Below, piece by piece: positions 15,323 to 25,553 of a DNA stretch of 36,272 nucleotides. This DNA is from Acidobacteriota bacterium (GTDB lineage Bacteria; Chlamydiota; Chlamydiia; Chlamydiales; Rhabdochlamydiaceae). How positions within the stretch are numbered: position 1 is the first letter of the stretch; each line of letters opens with the position of its first letter. The position numbers and the translations under genes were made by a program. Under the pieces are notes generated by a model. The model did not search any database and had not been told where the DNA came from. It saw nothing but the letters and a program-made list of their open reading frames with translations. The stretch spans positions 1 to 36,272 of the forward strand of contig CAJCHM010000076.1 of the NCBI GenBank assembly GCA_903970255.1. Direction: 5' to 3'.

Positions 15323-16309
15323 TTGATAACTGATGGTGCTATGAGAGAAGGACATGTGGAAGAGTTTCTGAGGATGGACCAAGTCAATCCCATGATGAAG
15401 CAAAATCATACTGAATCTAGGCAGATCAACGAATTGTGGCGCCGTTGTAAGCAACGGGTATCGGCTATGAGTGAGGAAGCATTAGAAGCTTCCCTCAAAG
15501 ACTTCACTAGAGAAACCTGGGAGATGCAAGCCAAGGTTAAGCAATTCACTTCCTTCTTAAAAGAAACCCCTTTCGTAATCGCTTTTGGATATTGGTTGAA
15601 GGGAGTCTCTTCAATGGATGGATTTTGGCTCGAAAAATATTTGAAGGCTGCGACTCTTCTGCTAGAGAAAAATCTGATTCCGTTGCTCAATTCCCGCGGT
15701 GAACCGCTATCATTGGATGAATTTCAGCAGATTGGGCATCAAAAAATTCTCGAGGATATTCGCTGCGTCACAGAGTGGACCGCTTTACAAAAAGAGGAAG
15801 CTGTCCAGTGTTATGTGCAATTTACCCATAGCTTGGCGCGCTATACCTGCCATTTTATTCTTCCCGGTTTTGATCCCGACAGAAATCTCGTTAGCCGCAA
15901 GAAGATTAAATATGAGGCCTTTCTTGATTTCGTTCAAAAACTCCCCGAAAGAGATGCTTTGATTGCAAAGTTGCTCTATTTTGGCTCCCCATCGATGGAT
16001 TCTGTTTTTTCTCTGAAAACAAATGCGATCCATTTAGAAAGGTCTATGATCTCATTTCCCGAAGGGGAAATTGTTTTTCCCAGACATCTGATCAACGATC
16101 TTCTGTTACATATTCAGAACAGGAAAAGGGAAAGCGAGCTTGTTTTCACAAATGTTCGAGGCGCAGAGGTGGAAAGAGCCCATTTAAACCAAAGTTTCTC
16201 GCGAGCATGTGAAAAAATGCCCTCCAATACAAGGATTACACCTGGTAATCTCTTGCGTCTTGAAAATGAAAAAAGTGAAGATTTTCCTACTGAGAAGTTA
16301 AATTTTTAA
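15323..16309 (+). CDS. Tyrosine-recombinase-like protein, catalytically incomplete (pGP7/pGP8-like)
   Basis: 328-aa protein whose middle and C-terminal parts resemble the chlamydial plasmid integrases pGP7-D/pGP8-D. Segments that align by eye are FLDFVQKLPERDALIAKLLYFG, VFSLKTNAI, SELVFTNVRG and RITPGNLLRLE. The arginine expected in the first box (GG-K/R-x-S-E) is replaced (GSPSMDS). The H-x-L-R box is altered to GNLLR, and the protein ends about 15 residues later. The GH and nucleophilic tyrosine region is absent. It is therefore probably a DNA-binding remnant or pseudoenzyme. No continuation is evident in another frame downstream. Start is uncertain (15323, 15341 or 15374). The plasmid relationship is from memory and should be searched. 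Confidence 0.65.
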   Translation: MITDGAMREGHVEEFLRMDQVNPMMKQNHTESRQINELWRRCKQRVSAMSEEALEASLKDFTRETWEMQAKVKQFTSFLKETPFVIAFGYWLKGVSSMDGFWLEKYLKAATLLLEKNLIPLLNSRGEPLSLDEFQQIGHQKILEDIRCVTEWTALQKEEAVQCYVQFTHSLARYTCHFILPGFDPDRNLVSRKKIKYEAFLDFVQKLPERDALIAKLLYFGSPSMDSVFSLKTNAIHLERSMISFPEGEIVFPRHLINDLLLHIQNRKRESELVFTNVRGAEVERAHLNQSFSRACEKMPSNTRITPGNLLRLENEKSEDFPTEKLNF

Positions 16310-16685
16310 AAATTCATTGCTCTTAAAACTGCCTTCATGATATTCATTAATGGCATTTAGTTTTTTAATGAAGTGGATCATCAAATGATGAGACCATCTT
16401 CAGGAAAACACTAAATGACCACCATGAACCATGAGGCCATTATGACATCAAAGGATCGTTCTGATCCTGAACGGACAAAAATAGCAATTAAGGTCTACAA
16501 AATTTGGTTAGAATTTTGTTGGGCTGCACAGAACTCAGTCTATCAGACAATAGAAAAGCCCCGCGTTACAGCGCAGGGCAACCTTCTTAAAACACGCAAG
16601 ATACGACTACGTAACAAGTCTTAAAAAAGGCAATTTCATGCTAACACATCTGCTTACAAACGCAACAGAAATTCAGCTTACACAA
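16310..16685. other. Gene-poor stretch between recombinase-like gene and P1
   Basis: A 69-codon frame at 16415-16624 on the plus strand lacks an SD and any recognisable composition, and I do not call it. The only structure seen is the minus-strand terminator-like hairpin at 16558-16579. The sequence otherwise appears non-coding. Confidence 0.4.
16551..16579 (-). terminator. Rho-independent terminator-like hairpin
   Basis: Read on the minus strand, gccctgcg pairs with cgcggggc (8 bp including one G-T) around a 6-nt loop and is followed by ttttct. It lies about 310 bp downstream of the minus-strand oppA/720-aa gene pair, with palindrome P1 in between, so it could end that transcript. Confidence 0.5.
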
Positions 16686-16860
16686 CCCCCCTCTTTGAGA
16701 CTGGACTTTGGAGGAGAACCCTTTTCCTAGATAGGATCCCCCAGGCAGGGAGAATTTTGTAATGGTGGCATATTCAAGCCTACCAACAAAATTCCCGCTG
16801 CCTGGGGGCGCTCTCTGGAAAAATCGCTTTCCTCCAATGGCCAAAGTCCAGTCAGAGGGG
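16686..16860. repeat. Palindromic repeat P1, full copy
   Basis: Arms begin with cccctct...actggactttgg and end with ccaaagtccagtcagagggg. Inner blocks cccccaggcag/ctgcctggggg and gggaattttgt/acaaaattccc also pair. The centre, near 16765-16785, is unpaired. Arms of the same family occur at 1-56 and 1060-1094. It lies directly after the stop of the minus-strand 720-aa gene. Confidence 0.8.
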
Positions 16861-16888
16861 TATGAGCAAAATATCGGAATTGAAGAAT

Positions 16889-19051
16889 TTATTTTTTGAT
16901 CCGGGCTTGCCATTCTTTAAGGCAGCTCATCAAGGTGGAATAAAAGAGTTTGCGGATTTTGGGATCGTGATTTTGATAAATATAGCCAATGCAAGTGATG
17001 CCGTAGGCCGTGACGTGAGTACAGGAGAGCTCAGATGAAGGGATTTTGAGTTTGATCAGCAGAGAAAAAAGCTCTTCTTTGATGCAACCCAAAGAGGAGG
17101 CTGCCATGATCAGTAGTGCATCAGTTTCAAATTCCCCTTTTAGGAAGAGATCCTCCTTCTTGTAATCGGCATCAAAGGCCTCTTGCATAAGATGGAAAAG
17201 CGTCTTTAAAGAGGTAGGAGCAATTAACGTCTGCCTCAAAGGAGGTGTGATCGAATAGAAAAAATTCTCCAATAGAAAATCTTTTTGGGAAGAGGTTTCG
17301 CTAATTAAGGCTCTAAATGCCTGAAACACCTCCTGTTGCTTAGATAAGATTCCCCCATTGAAATCCCGTATCCCACCAAAAATAGTGCTCAACTCTAAAG
17401 AAACCTCTTGGCGCGCTTTAAAAAGATCGATCGTGAAATCTCTGCGCAAAAACTTTCTTTTATCCAAAGAGACTTTAAAAACATTGGATTCCTTGGGATG
17501 CCGTTTTCGAAGGAGCCCAACCCTTTTCACCTCTAACTCTTCAATGGAGAGCTCGGTGTGAGAGGAGGAGAAAATTTCAGGAAGAGAGAGATCATCGTCG
17601 CGTAAAATTCTGAGGAGAATGACTGTAAATTGCAGAAAAAGCTCTGTCTGGGCGTTAAAAGAAATGATCACCTGAGGAAGATCATTGATGTATTTGAGCT
17701 GCTGGCTAAGCAGCAGTATGTTTCTCATGATCTCTTCTTCATTGCGCGGCATCAGAACAGGGTGCAGGACACTCTCCACGCTCTCTTTAAGCTCATGGGG
17801 GAGATTTTTTTTAAGCTCCTTAATTTCATCAATACTAAAAGGGCCCTTATCCATTTTTTCAATTTCTAGATAGAAGAGGCGAATGGGATCATGGCTACGC
17901 CGATCGAGAAGAACGGAATTTTCTACTAAAGAAACGTGAGGCAAACATTGCACAATCGCCTCAACAATATGTCTCTCTTCAAATAACTCATTTTCCCGTA
18001 ATACATTCATTGCCCCTAAAATACCCAGAACTGTGCCCCCTTTGCTTCTGTTCATCGAGGATGATAAACGGGTTTTTAGCAACTTAACACTTAAGTGGCG
18101 CTCTTCAGGAAATTCGATGATTTGTCGCATGAGGGTTTTGCGGAAGAGGTACTGATAAGAGATCAAACGGCTGACATGGCGAAGATCGCGCATCCCCGTG
18201 AATTTATCACCGAATAAAAGAATGGCATGTTTGATCTCATGAAATATCGACCCATCAAAAATCTTAGGCCGCTGTTCTGAATAGGGGGAAACCTGCTCTT
18301 GGATCTGCTGGATTTTATCTTCTGCGCTAAGGTGGAGCCAAAAACTATGCATTTGATCAAATAGGTTCTTTTCCAGACTCTTGGATGGAGTTGAAATCAC
18401 AGAGGCGATGTTCTCTTCAATGATCGCTTTTTTTTGTGCAGAAGAGAGCTTCTTCATGGACACAACATTTCTAGCATGACGCACAGTGAGAATGCTTAAG
18501 CAGATCTCTTTTTTCAGATTCTCCCAATTGCTTTTAATGATGGAGAGCTGTTGATCTGTATCGACATCGATCAACATTTGGTGGAAAAACAGTTTTTGAG
18601 AAGGATAGGCAATAAAACTGAAATTAAGAGAGCGAACGGAACTAATATTTAAAAATTTTCCAGGAACCAGCCATCGGGCCAAACTATCACAAATGTAGCG
18701 CCCTACCCCGCTTGTAAATTCAGAGTGGCAAAGCAAGCTAACACATAAGGTGCATGGGGATTCTTCAGGATCATTCCAGGCTAAAAGGGGGAGTTGCTCA
18801 TTGAGAGCATGGATACTTGCTTCAATTGCCTCTGAATCTTCATCCATAGAAAGAACAGCGATGAGATCGCGAGGAAGCAAATCTTGCAAAATCTGCTCAA
18901 TAAAGACCACGTAAGCATCAAACTCAACACTGCTGATTCCATGAGAGGAATAAGAGGGCTTAATGAGCGGCGCCCTCCTTCTTTCTTGAAAATACCTCTT
19001 TGGTGGAAGCAAATCCTCTTTGCTTAGCTCAAGCACCGTTTCCAAGATCAT
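16889..19051 (-). CDS. Unknown 720-aa protein, translationally coupled to oppA
   Basis: Large soluble protein with no recognised domain. It is leucine- and glutamate-rich, largely helical by composition, without a signal peptide or membrane span. There are no obvious internal repeats and no nucleotide-binding motif. The ATG overlaps the oppA stop in the arrangement ATGA (19048-19051), so translation is probably coupled. Co-expression with a peptide-binding lipoprotein hints at a link to peptide uptake or use, but this is only context. It could be a Chlamydiales-specific family. The 3' end abuts palindrome P1. Confidence 0.8.
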   Translation of the reverse strand: MILETVLELSKEDLLPPKRYFQERRRAPLIKPSYSSHGISSVEFDAYVVFIEQILQDLLPRDLIAVLSMDEDSEAIEASIHALNEQLPLLAWNDPEESPCTLCVSLLCHSEFTSGVGRYICDSLARWLVPGKFLNISSVRSLNFSFIAYPSQKLFFHQMLIDVDTDQQLSIIKSNWENLKKEICLSILTVRHARNVVSMKKLSSAQKKAIIEENIASVISTPSKSLEKNLFDQMHSFWLHLSAEDKIQQIQEQVSPYSEQRPKIFDGSIFHEIKHAILLFGDKFTGMRDLRHVSRLISYQYLFRKTLMRQIIEFPEERHLSVKLLKTRLSSSMNRSKGGTVLGILGAMNVLRENELFEERHIVEAIVQCLPHVSLVENSVLLDRRSHDPIRLFYLEIEKMDKGPFSIDEIKELKKNLPHELKESVESVLHPVLMPRNEEEIMRNILLLSQQLKYINDLPQVIISFNAQTELFLQFTVILLRILRDDDLSLPEIFSSSHTELSIEELEVKRVGLLRKRHPKESNVFKVSLDKRKFLRRDFTIDLFKARQEVSLELSTIFGGIRDFNGGILSKQQEVFQAFRALISETSSQKDFLLENFFYSITPPLRQTLIAPTSLKTLFHLMQEAFDADYKKEDLFLKGEFETDALLIMAASSLGCIKEELFSLLIKLKIPSSELSCTHVTAYGITCIGYIYQNHDPKIRKLFYSTLMSCLKEWQARIKK

Positions 19052-20667
19052 CGCACGCGATTCCCCTCATTGAGGGTGAGCTTTTCAAAAACCAGATCGC
19101 CAATGGGAGAGATCGCCACATCACTCAAATAGGGTTGTACAATGAATGCATCCTCCTGGTGATAAATGGGACAAATGGGCATTTCATTTAAGAAGATCCC
19201 TTCAGCTCTTTCGAGGATCTCCGCTCTTTTGCTCCCGTTTACATAGAAAGATTCTTCAAGAAGAGCAATGTATTCAGGATTTTCCCAATTAGCGTAATTT
19301 TTAGCGTTGGTTTTGAATTTAAACCGCTCTAGAATACTCATTTGGTCATTGTATTGGGCCACCCAAAGATTTTGAGCAAAATGATAATTTCGCTTTACCA
19401 TTTTGTCCATAAGCACTTTGTGCTCAATATTTTCAATTTGAATCTGAACGCCTAAAGCCTTATGCCATTGTTGCTGCAGGGCCTGGGCGATCTTATGATT
19501 GACATCTGATGTGGAATAATAATAGATAGCGTCTTTGAAGGCACCTCTGTCAATTCCAAGTTCTTCCATTCCCTCTTCCAGTAGAACCTTTGCCACTTTC
19601 GTATCGGCATCCTTATAAAAGGCCACATTGCGGTTATTCTTTAACACAGGGGGAACCGCATTGAGCGCCGGGATCTCTCCCATTTGCGTGATGTTGTTTA
19701 CAATCATCTCCCGGTCAATGGCATAGGCAAAGGCCTTGCGAATTTTCGGATTGTTAAAGGGGAGTTTGTCGACATTGAACGCGATCATCGTTGTGCCGCC
19801 GATCGGATGCCTCTGTACTTTGCATTTCTGCTTCAAAGTGGATAAAGCGTCGATAGGCAAGGGGGATAGGGGCTCGCCAATCATATCCAGCTCTCCACTT
19901 TCAAACATCTGCAGCGCAGTCATTTCATTATCGATCATGCTAAAATGAATCTGATCAGGTCTTACTCGGGAACTATCCCAATAGGTGGGATTTCTCAATG
20001 CGACAATCTCATTGTTGTGCTTCCACTCTTTGAGAATAAAAGGGCCGTTGGAGACAAAATGCTCAGAGGCGTTATAGGCCCAATCGGGATGGGTCTTATC
20101 TACCTCACGGCTCACCGGAAAGAAGACACAAAATGAGATTAGATCCAGGAAATAAGGCGTGGGTTTTTCTAAAGTGACCACAAGCGTCTTATCATCTTTA
20201 GCAACGATGCCGATCTCATCCAAACCTACCCTGCCTCTTTTTGCTGCCTCTGCATTCTTAATCGGATAAAGCAAGAAAGCACAGACGCTTGGAAATGCAG
20301 GATCGAGGATATCCTTCCACGATTTTTCAAAGTCATAAGCGGTGACAACAGTCCCATTTGACCAGAGAGCTTCCCTCATAAAAAAGGTGTAGACAAGTCC
20401 ATCTTCAGAAATTTCAAACGATTTTGCCTGAGCCGGAGAGATCGAGTTATCCGCATTTAAGCGCACAAGACCTTCAAAGAGTAAAAAGTGCATATGGGAA
20501 GAGATCACATCCCCCCCTTTTCGCGGATCGAGTGTTGCCGGCTCATTTTTAAGATTTAAACGCACACAACGAGGTTGGTTTTGTGCCATAGGCTTCTTTT
20601 GACAAGAGACTCCAAAGACACCTAGCATCGAGATGAGAATAAATAAAGATTTACAAAATAACTTCAT
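19048..20667 (-). CDS. oppA: Oligopeptide-binding lipoprotein OppA (SBP family 5)
   Basis: 539-aa periplasmic solute-binding lipoprotein of an ABC peptide importer. The N-terminus MKLFCKSLFILISMLG leads to a lipobox-like FGVSC with C22. Family 5 features include NEPATLDPRKGG, LFEGLVRLN, NGTVVTAYDFEKSW and KAFAYAIDREMIV, followed by the usual C-terminal lobe. No permease or ATPase genes are adjacent, so it depends on components elsewhere, as other chlamydial OppA paralogues do. The ATG at 20667 is preferred over a TTG four codons earlier. The first gene of a two-gene minus-strand unit. Confidence 0.92.
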   Translation of the reverse strand: MKLFCKSLFILISMLGVFGVSCQKKPMAQNQPRCVRLNLKNEPATLDPRKGGDVISSHMHFLLFEGLVRLNADNSISPAQAKSFEISEDGLVYTFFMREALWSNGTVVTAYDFEKSWKDILDPAFPSVCAFLLYPIKNAEAAKRGRVGLDEIGIVAKDDKTLVVTLEKPTPYFLDLISFCVFFPVSREVDKTHPDWAYNASEHFVSNGPFILKEWKHNNEIVALRNPTYWDSSRVRPDQIHFSMIDNEMTALQMFESGELDMIGEPLSPLPIDALSTLKQKCKVQRHPIGGTTMIAFNVDKLPFNNPKIRKAFAYAIDREMIVNNITQMGEIPALNAVPPVLKNNRNVAFYKDADTKVAKVLLEEGMEELGIDRGAFKDAIYYYSTSDVNHKIAQALQQQWHKALGVQIQIENIEHKVLMDKMVKRNYHFAQNLWVAQYNDQMSILERFKFKTNAKNYANWENPEYIALLEESFYVNGSKRAEILERAEGIFLNEMPICPIYHQEDAFIVQPYLSDVAISPIGDLVFEKLTLNEGNRVR

Positions 20668-20872
20668 CGAAAGCCCCAAAGTAATATATAATCAGCTGAT
20701 CACCATAGAAAACGTCTGGATTATTTGTAAATCACAATCGGGGGTCGTATGAAAAAGGTCTTGGTATTTGTGGTAAAATTATATCATTGCATTCTAAAAG
20801 ATGTCATTTTACCACTGACCCTAAAAGTGAACATGGCCTTCCTTTACTGATGAGGTGAAAGTTTAAACCTCA

Positions 20873-20892
20873 GCCCCAACTAGAGTTGGGGC
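20873..20892 (-). terminator. Hairpin at the end of the sppA-polA-coaE-rho operon
   Basis: Perfect 8-bp stem gccccaac/gttggggc with a 4-nt loop, starting 10 bp beyond the rho stop on the minus strand. A second inverted repeat (tgaggt...acctca, about 20849-20872) adjoins it. No T-run follows, so termination efficiency is uncertain. Confidence 0.5.
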
Positions 20893-20902
20893 AAACAAGG
20901 AT

Positions 20903-22246
20903 CTAATCTTTCATTGTCAGAAGGAATTCCACATTGCTGTTGGTTTTTTTAAGCCGGCTGGTGAGCAAATTCATCGCATCCAAAGGTGCTAAATCTGAGA
21001 GGGCCTGGCGCATGAGGTAGATCTTCTCAAGTTCTTCTGGGTGGTAAAGAAGCTCTTCTTTACGGGTTCCGCTCTTGATAATGTCAATAGCAGGATAAAC
21101 TCTTCTGTCTGCAAGCCTGCGATCGAGCACAAGTTCCATATTGCCGGTTCCTTTGAACTCCTCAAAGATAACCTCATCCATCCGCGATCCAGTATCGATA
21201 AGGGCTGTTGCGATAATGGTAAGCGAACCACCCTCTTCAATGTTGCGCGCAGCGCCAAAAAAGCGCTTTGGCTTATGAAGCGCATTAGCGTCTATACCAC
21301 CGGTTAAGATCTTGCCAGAATGGGGCTGAACGGTGTTATAAGCTCTTGCCAGACGAGTCAATGAGTCAAGAAGGATAACGACATCATGGCCGTATTCCAC
21401 AAGGCGTCTTGCTTTTTCAATTGCCATTTCGGCCACCTGAACGTGTCTCTCTGGCGGCTCATCGAAGGTCGAGGAGACAACTTCCCCATTGACGCTGCGA
21501 ACCATGTCAGTAACCTCTTCCGGTCTTTCATCAATGAGCAAGACGATCAACACAACTTCTGGATGATTGGTGGAAATCGAATTGGCAATATTTTGCAAAA
21601 TGATCGTTTTACCTGTGCGAGGAGGGGCAACAATCAGCGATCTCTGTCCTTTACCGATAGGAGCTGTAAGATCGAGAACACGGGTTGTCATTTTATCTTT
21701 TGTGGTCTCCATCACCAAACGGGAGCTCGGATAGAGGGGGGTCAAGTTTTCAAATAAAACCCTCTCATGGGCCCTTTCAGGAGGACACCCATTGATTTTA
21801 TCCACTTTGAGTAAAGCAAAGTACTTTTCCTTCTCTTTAGGAGAGCGAATCGTTCCGTAAACTGTATCCCCTTTTTTCAAATCAAACCTACGGATTTGCG
21901 CAGGAGATACGTAAATGTCTTCAGCAGAAGGGAGATAGTTATAGTTGGGAGATCGCAAGAAACCAAAACCGTCGGGGAGAACTTCTAAAACTCCTTCGCC
22001 AACAAGAACTTCGCCGGGTTTCTCAGAGATATATTTGACGATTTCGAAGACGATTTGCGATTTGGCAAGGGCGCCTAAATTTTTTAAACCGACATTGCGC
22101 GCAAAGTGATTGAGCTGGTCGACATTCATGCGCTGCAGATCGGCAATTTTAGTAATAGATTCCTGCACAGGTCTTTGAAAATGCTCTCTCTGAGGTCGCC
22201 CGCTTTCCGGACTTTGAGATTCTTGAATGGTGTCTTCTGGGTTCAT
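20903..22246 (-). CDS. rho: Transcription termination factor Rho
   Basis: 447-aa hexameric RNA-dependent ATPase that terminates transcription. After a short polar N-terminal tail come the Rho N domain ([14 protein letters not shown]), the cold-shock-like RNA-binding fold ([16 protein letters not shown]) and the ATPase core. The core has Walker A APPRTGKT, Walker [17 protein letters not shown] and the Q/R-loop region. Full length, without large insertions. The ATG overlaps the coaE stop by 4 bp (ATGA). It is the last gene of a four-gene operon with the same order as CT494-CT491. Confidence 0.97.
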   Translation of the reverse strand: MNPEDTIQESQSPESGRPQREHFQRPVQESITKIADLQRMNVDQLNHFARNVGLKNLGALAKSQIVFEIVKYISEKPGEVLVGEGVLEVLPDGFGFLRSPNYNYLPSAEDIYVSPAQIRRFDLKKGDTVYGTIRSPKEKEKYFALLKVDKINGCPPERAHERVLFENLTPLYPSSRLVMETTKDKMTTRVLDLTAPIGKGQRSLIVAPPRTGKTIILQNIANSISTNHPEVVLIVLLIDERPEEVTDMVRSVNGEVVSSTFDEPPERHVQVAEMAIEKARRLVEYGHDVVILLDSLTRLARAYNTVQPHSGKILTGGIDANALHKPKRFFGAARNIEEGGSLTIIATALIDTGSRMDEVIFEEFKGTGNMELVLDRRLADRRVYPAIDIIKSGTRKEELLYHPEELEKIYLMRQALSDLAPLDAMNLLTSRLKKTNSNVEFLLTMKD

Positions 22247-22857
22247 TGAAAATCAGACTCCTTAATTAATTTTGAAAAGAGAACTTTGACATTACTTTTA
22301 AGTTGTTCAAAAGTTCCATTGTTTTCGATCGTATAATGGGCTCTTTTAGCTTTATCTTCCGGTAAGATTTGCCTAAGCATGCGCTTATCAAATTCCAAGG
22401 CAGTGCTTCCTTTTTTTTCAAATCGGCTCTGGCACAAGCTGCGCTCTGCCACGACGCTAATAATAGTATCGAATAATCCCTCCGCTTCTGCCTCATAAAG
22501 AAGAGGTATTTCGACAACAAATAACACATGCTTTTTCTCTTGAATAACATGCTGGTATCTTCGCTCAATTTCATCAAATACAGCCGGGTATAAGATTGCT
22601 TCCAGTGCAGCCAGATGCTCTCTTTGGGAAAAAACAATCCCTGCAATCTTTTTTCGATCGAGCTTCTTTTCAGTGAGGACAGCTGAACCGAGTAAATTAA
22701 CAACCTGTTGTGCTGTGGGAGTTCCCGGAGATAATAATTGATGGACAATCTCGTCAGCACTTACGACGTAGGCACCGAGTTCCTTAAAGAGTTGGCAGAC
22801 AGTAGTCTTGCCTGCTGACAGACCACCTGTTACAGCAATTTTCCTCAATTCTAACAT
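22243..22857 (-). CDS. coaE: Dephospho-CoA kinase
   Basis: Final enzyme of coenzyme A synthesis, phosphorylating the 3'-hydroxyl of dephospho-CoA; 204 aa. The P-loop GGLSAGKTT is at 11-19. Downstream are the family stretches [10 protein letters not shown] and VEIPLLYEA, then the lid region. The ATG at 22857 lies inside the end of polA (7-bp overlap). A TTG three codons upstream is possible because the G-rich stretch is very close to the ATG. Confidence 0.93.
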   Translation of the reverse strand: MLELRKIAVTGGLSAGKTTVCQLFKELGAYVVSADEIVHQLLSPGTPTAQQVVNLLGSAVLTEKKLDRKKIAGIVFSQREHLAALEAILYPAVFDEIERRYQHVIQEKKHVLFVVEIPLLYEAEAEGLFDTIISVVAERSLCQSRFEKKGSTALEFDKRMLRQILPEDKAKRAHYTIENNGTFEQLKSNVKVLFSKLIKESDFQ

Positions 22858-25529
22858 TCCCCCCAATTTTTTCCAATCGAAATGTCGACAATCAAAGGAA
22901 CGCTTAAGTCAAACACCCCCTCCATCAATTTTTTCACGTCCTTAGATAGCCTCTGAGCATGCTCATCTGGAACCTCAAACAAGAGTTCATCGTGGATCTG
23001 CAGGATCATCATCCCCAATGCGGGGTGGGCCTGAAGATGTCTATCCACCTGAATCATAGCCATTTTGATCAAATCGGCAGCAGTGCCCTGCAGGGGGGTG
23101 TTGATCGCAAGACGCTCGGCGGTTGCGCGAATCATCGGGTTTTTGCTGTGGATTTCGGGGATTGGCCTTTGCCGTCCGGTGAGCGTAATAGCACGACCGG
23201 TCTTACGCACGCTCTCTTTGCAAAAATAAAGAAATTCCTTTACCTTTCCGTAGCGTTCAAAATATGTTTTGATAAACTGATCTGCCTCCTGAAAACTGAT
23301 CCCCAGCTGTTTGGACAATCCAAAGGCGCCCTGTCCATAGAGAACGCCAAAATTGACAGTCTTTGCCAGATTGCGCATCTGAGAGGTGACCTCGGCCAGA
23401 GGCACTCCAAAGACAAGAGATGCGGTAAAAGCATGAATATCTTCCCCTGCCCTAAAAGCTTTGAGAAGGGCAGGATCCTCTGATAAATGCGCTAGCAAGC
23501 GCAACTCAACTTGAGAATAATCGGCAGAAACAAAACTATGGTGAGATTTTTCTGGCCTAAAAGCTTCCCTAATTTTTTTCCCCTCTCGTGTCTTCACAGG
23601 AATATTTTGCAAATTGGGATCCTGGCAAGAGAGCCTTCCCGTTGCTGCAACAGACTGATTAAACGTGCAATGGATTCGAGAAGTGTTAGGATTGATCTGG
23701 CTAGGCAGTGCATCGACATAGGTGGAGCGGAGTTTTTCCAGAGTGCGGTATTCAATGAGCTCTTGCACAATCGGAGACTCATCTTTGAGTGTTTCTAGAA
23801 CATCTGCTGCAGTCGAAAATCCGGTTGTTGTTTTCTTAGGAGGTTTGATTCCCATTTTTTCAAAGAGAATACTACTTAGCTGCTTGGGAGAGTTGAGGTT
23901 GAACTTTTCCCCTGCATGATGGTAGATCTTATGCTCGAGCTCCTTTAATTTCTCCTTTAACTCCTCTGACATCTTCTCGAGTTTTTTTAAATCGACATAG
24001 ATCCCATTCCTCTCCATGGATGCAAGAATGGAGATGAGGGGAAGTTCGATCAACTCATACACATCTTTCAGCTGTAATTTCTCCAGCTCCTTTTCAAAAA
24101 CCCCCTTCAATCGGAGAGTATAATCGACATCTTCGCAACAATACTCTGTAATCATCTGCAAAGGTACGGTATCCATTGTTTTCTGATTTTTCCCTTTGCC
24201 AATCAGATCCTCAATCGGAATTTTCACTTTACCAAATTTTTCTAATGTCAACTCATCAAGATTGTGGCGCTGGGTTTGCGGGCTAATCAGATAGGAGGCT
24301 AAAATCGTATCGAACCCAATGGTTTTAAGAACAATCCCCCCATTTAGAAAAACATGAAGGTCATATTTAATATTATGACCAATCCATTGGATCTTGGGAT
24401 TTTCAAGCAATGGCTTCAATAGCTCAAGCACCCCTGCTTTACCAAGAGATCCATTGCAGGGAATATACCATGCTTTTCCAGCATCGCATCCCAATCCAAT
24501 ACCCACAATTTCTGCTAACATCGGTTGCACACTTGTCGTTTCTGTGTCGACGCAGATCTCTTTTTCTTTTTCCAGATGCAGGATAAGTTCTTTTAAACTT
24601 TGCTCATCATCAACCAGATGATAATGGTGCGGGATCTTTTCATGGCTTTTCTCGTGGAGATTCTCTTCGATTTCCTTATCGCCCCCGAGCTCCTTAAGGA
24701 GAGAAAGAAAACGCATCTCTTGATAAAACTCTTTCACTTTTTCCAAATCGGGTGTGGCAAGATGGAAAAACTTTTCATCGTGTGGAAAATCGATATCGGT
24801 ATGAATGGTTGCAAGTTTTTTGCTCATCAAAGCAATTTCTCTTCCCGCAATCACGGTTTCTTTTTTTTTGCCCGACAGTTTTTCTGGATGATCTAAGATC
24901 TCTTCCAATGTGCCAAATTCACCAAGGAGTGCTGATGCCGTCTTCGGACCAAACCCCTCTAACCCCGGAATATTGTCAGAAGCGTCTCCCATGATTGCCA
25001 AATAGTCGATCATCTGCTCAGGGTAGACATTAAATAGCTCTTTCACTTTTTTTCGATCGATCAGGAGATTGTCTTTTTGCGGATTGATCACAAAAATATG
25101 GTCAGTAACAAGCTGACACAAGTCTTTATCCGCCGAGCACAAAAAAACCTTCACATCTCTTTTTTCCATCCATTTTGCGATACTACCGATCGTATCGTCT
25201 GCCTCAACGCCGGGGATCGAAAGATAAGGAATTCCGGCTATTTGACAAAATTCTAACGCCTTTTCAAGTTGCAAAAAGAGATCTTCGGGCATTTTTTCCC
25301 GATGACTTTTATAATGGGCATAGATATCTGTGCGCGATTTTTTATTATCAGGGCCATCGAAGATAGCAATAAAATAATCGGGAGAAAAGTCATTGATCAA
25401 TTTATAGATCGAACGGATAAAACCAAAAAGTGCCCCCGTCGATTCCCCTTTTGCATTTGTCATCGGCCCAATTGCATAATAGGCGCGAAACAAAAAGTTA
25501 ACAGCATCGACAATGAAAAGTTTATTCAT
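22851..25529 (-). CDS. polA: DNA polymerase I
   Basis: 892-aa repair and Okazaki-fragment polymerase with all three domains. The 5'-3' exonuclease spans about 1-270 (FDGPDNKKSR, GVEADDTIG, GDASDNIPG). The proofreading domain, about 300-490, keeps its acidic residues: DTETT (Exo I), GHNIKYDLHVF (Exo II) and YCCEDVDYTL (Exo III), so 3'-5' activity is likely. The polymerase domain has motif A DYSQVELRLLAHL, motif B RNLAKTVNFGVLYGQG and motif C QIHDELLFEVP. It follows sppA after 24 bp and overlaps coaE. Confidence 0.97.
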   Translation of the reverse strand: MNKLFIVDAVNFLFRAYYAIGPMTNAKGESTGALFGFIRSIYKLINDFSPDYFIAIFDGPDNKKSRTDIYAHYKSHREKMPEDLFLQLEKALEFCQIAGIPYLSIPGVEADDTIGSIAKWMEKRDVKVFLCSADKDLCQLVTDHIFVINPQKDNLLIDRKKVKELFNVYPEQMIDYLAIMGDASDNIPGLEGFGPKTASALLGEFGTLEEILDHPEKLSGKKKETVIAGREIALMSKKLATIHTDIDFPHDEKFFHLATPDLEKVKEFYQEMRFLSLLKELGGDKEIEENLHEKSHEKIPHHYHLVDDEQSLKELILHLEKEKEICVDTETTSVQPMLAEIVGIGLGCDAGKAWYIPCNGSLGKAGVLELLKPLLENPKIQWIGHNIKYDLHVFLNGGIVLKTIGFDTILASYLISPQTQRHNLDELTLEKFGKVKIPIEDLIGKGKNQKTMDTVPLQMITEYCCEDVDYTLRLKGVFEKELEKLQLKDVYELIELPLISILASMERNGIYVDLKKLEKMSEELKEKLKELEHKIYHHAGEKFNLNSPKQLSSILFEKMGIKPPKKTTTGFSTAADVLETLKDESPIVQELIEYRTLEKLRSTYVDALPSQINPNTSRIHCTFNQSVAATGRLSCQDPNLQNIPVKTREGKKIREAFRPEKSHHSFVSADYSQVELRLLAHLSEDPALLKAFRAGEDIHAFTASLVFGVPLAEVTSQMRNLAKTVNFGVLYGQGAFGLSKQLGISFQEADQFIKTYFERYGKVKEFLYFCKESVRKTGRAITLTGRQRPIPEIHSKNPMIRATAERLAINTPLQGTAADLIKMAMIQVDRHLQAHPALGMMILQIHDELLFEVPDEHAQRLSKDVKKLMEGVFDLSVPLIVDISIGKNWGEC

Positions 25530-25553
25530 ATTTAAAGAAACTTAAAAAGCGCT

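Noticed and set aside
16415-16624. 69-codon plus-strand frame after the recombinase-like gene
   Set aside because: No ribosome-binding site, no recognisable motif, and a terminator-like hairpin falls inside it.
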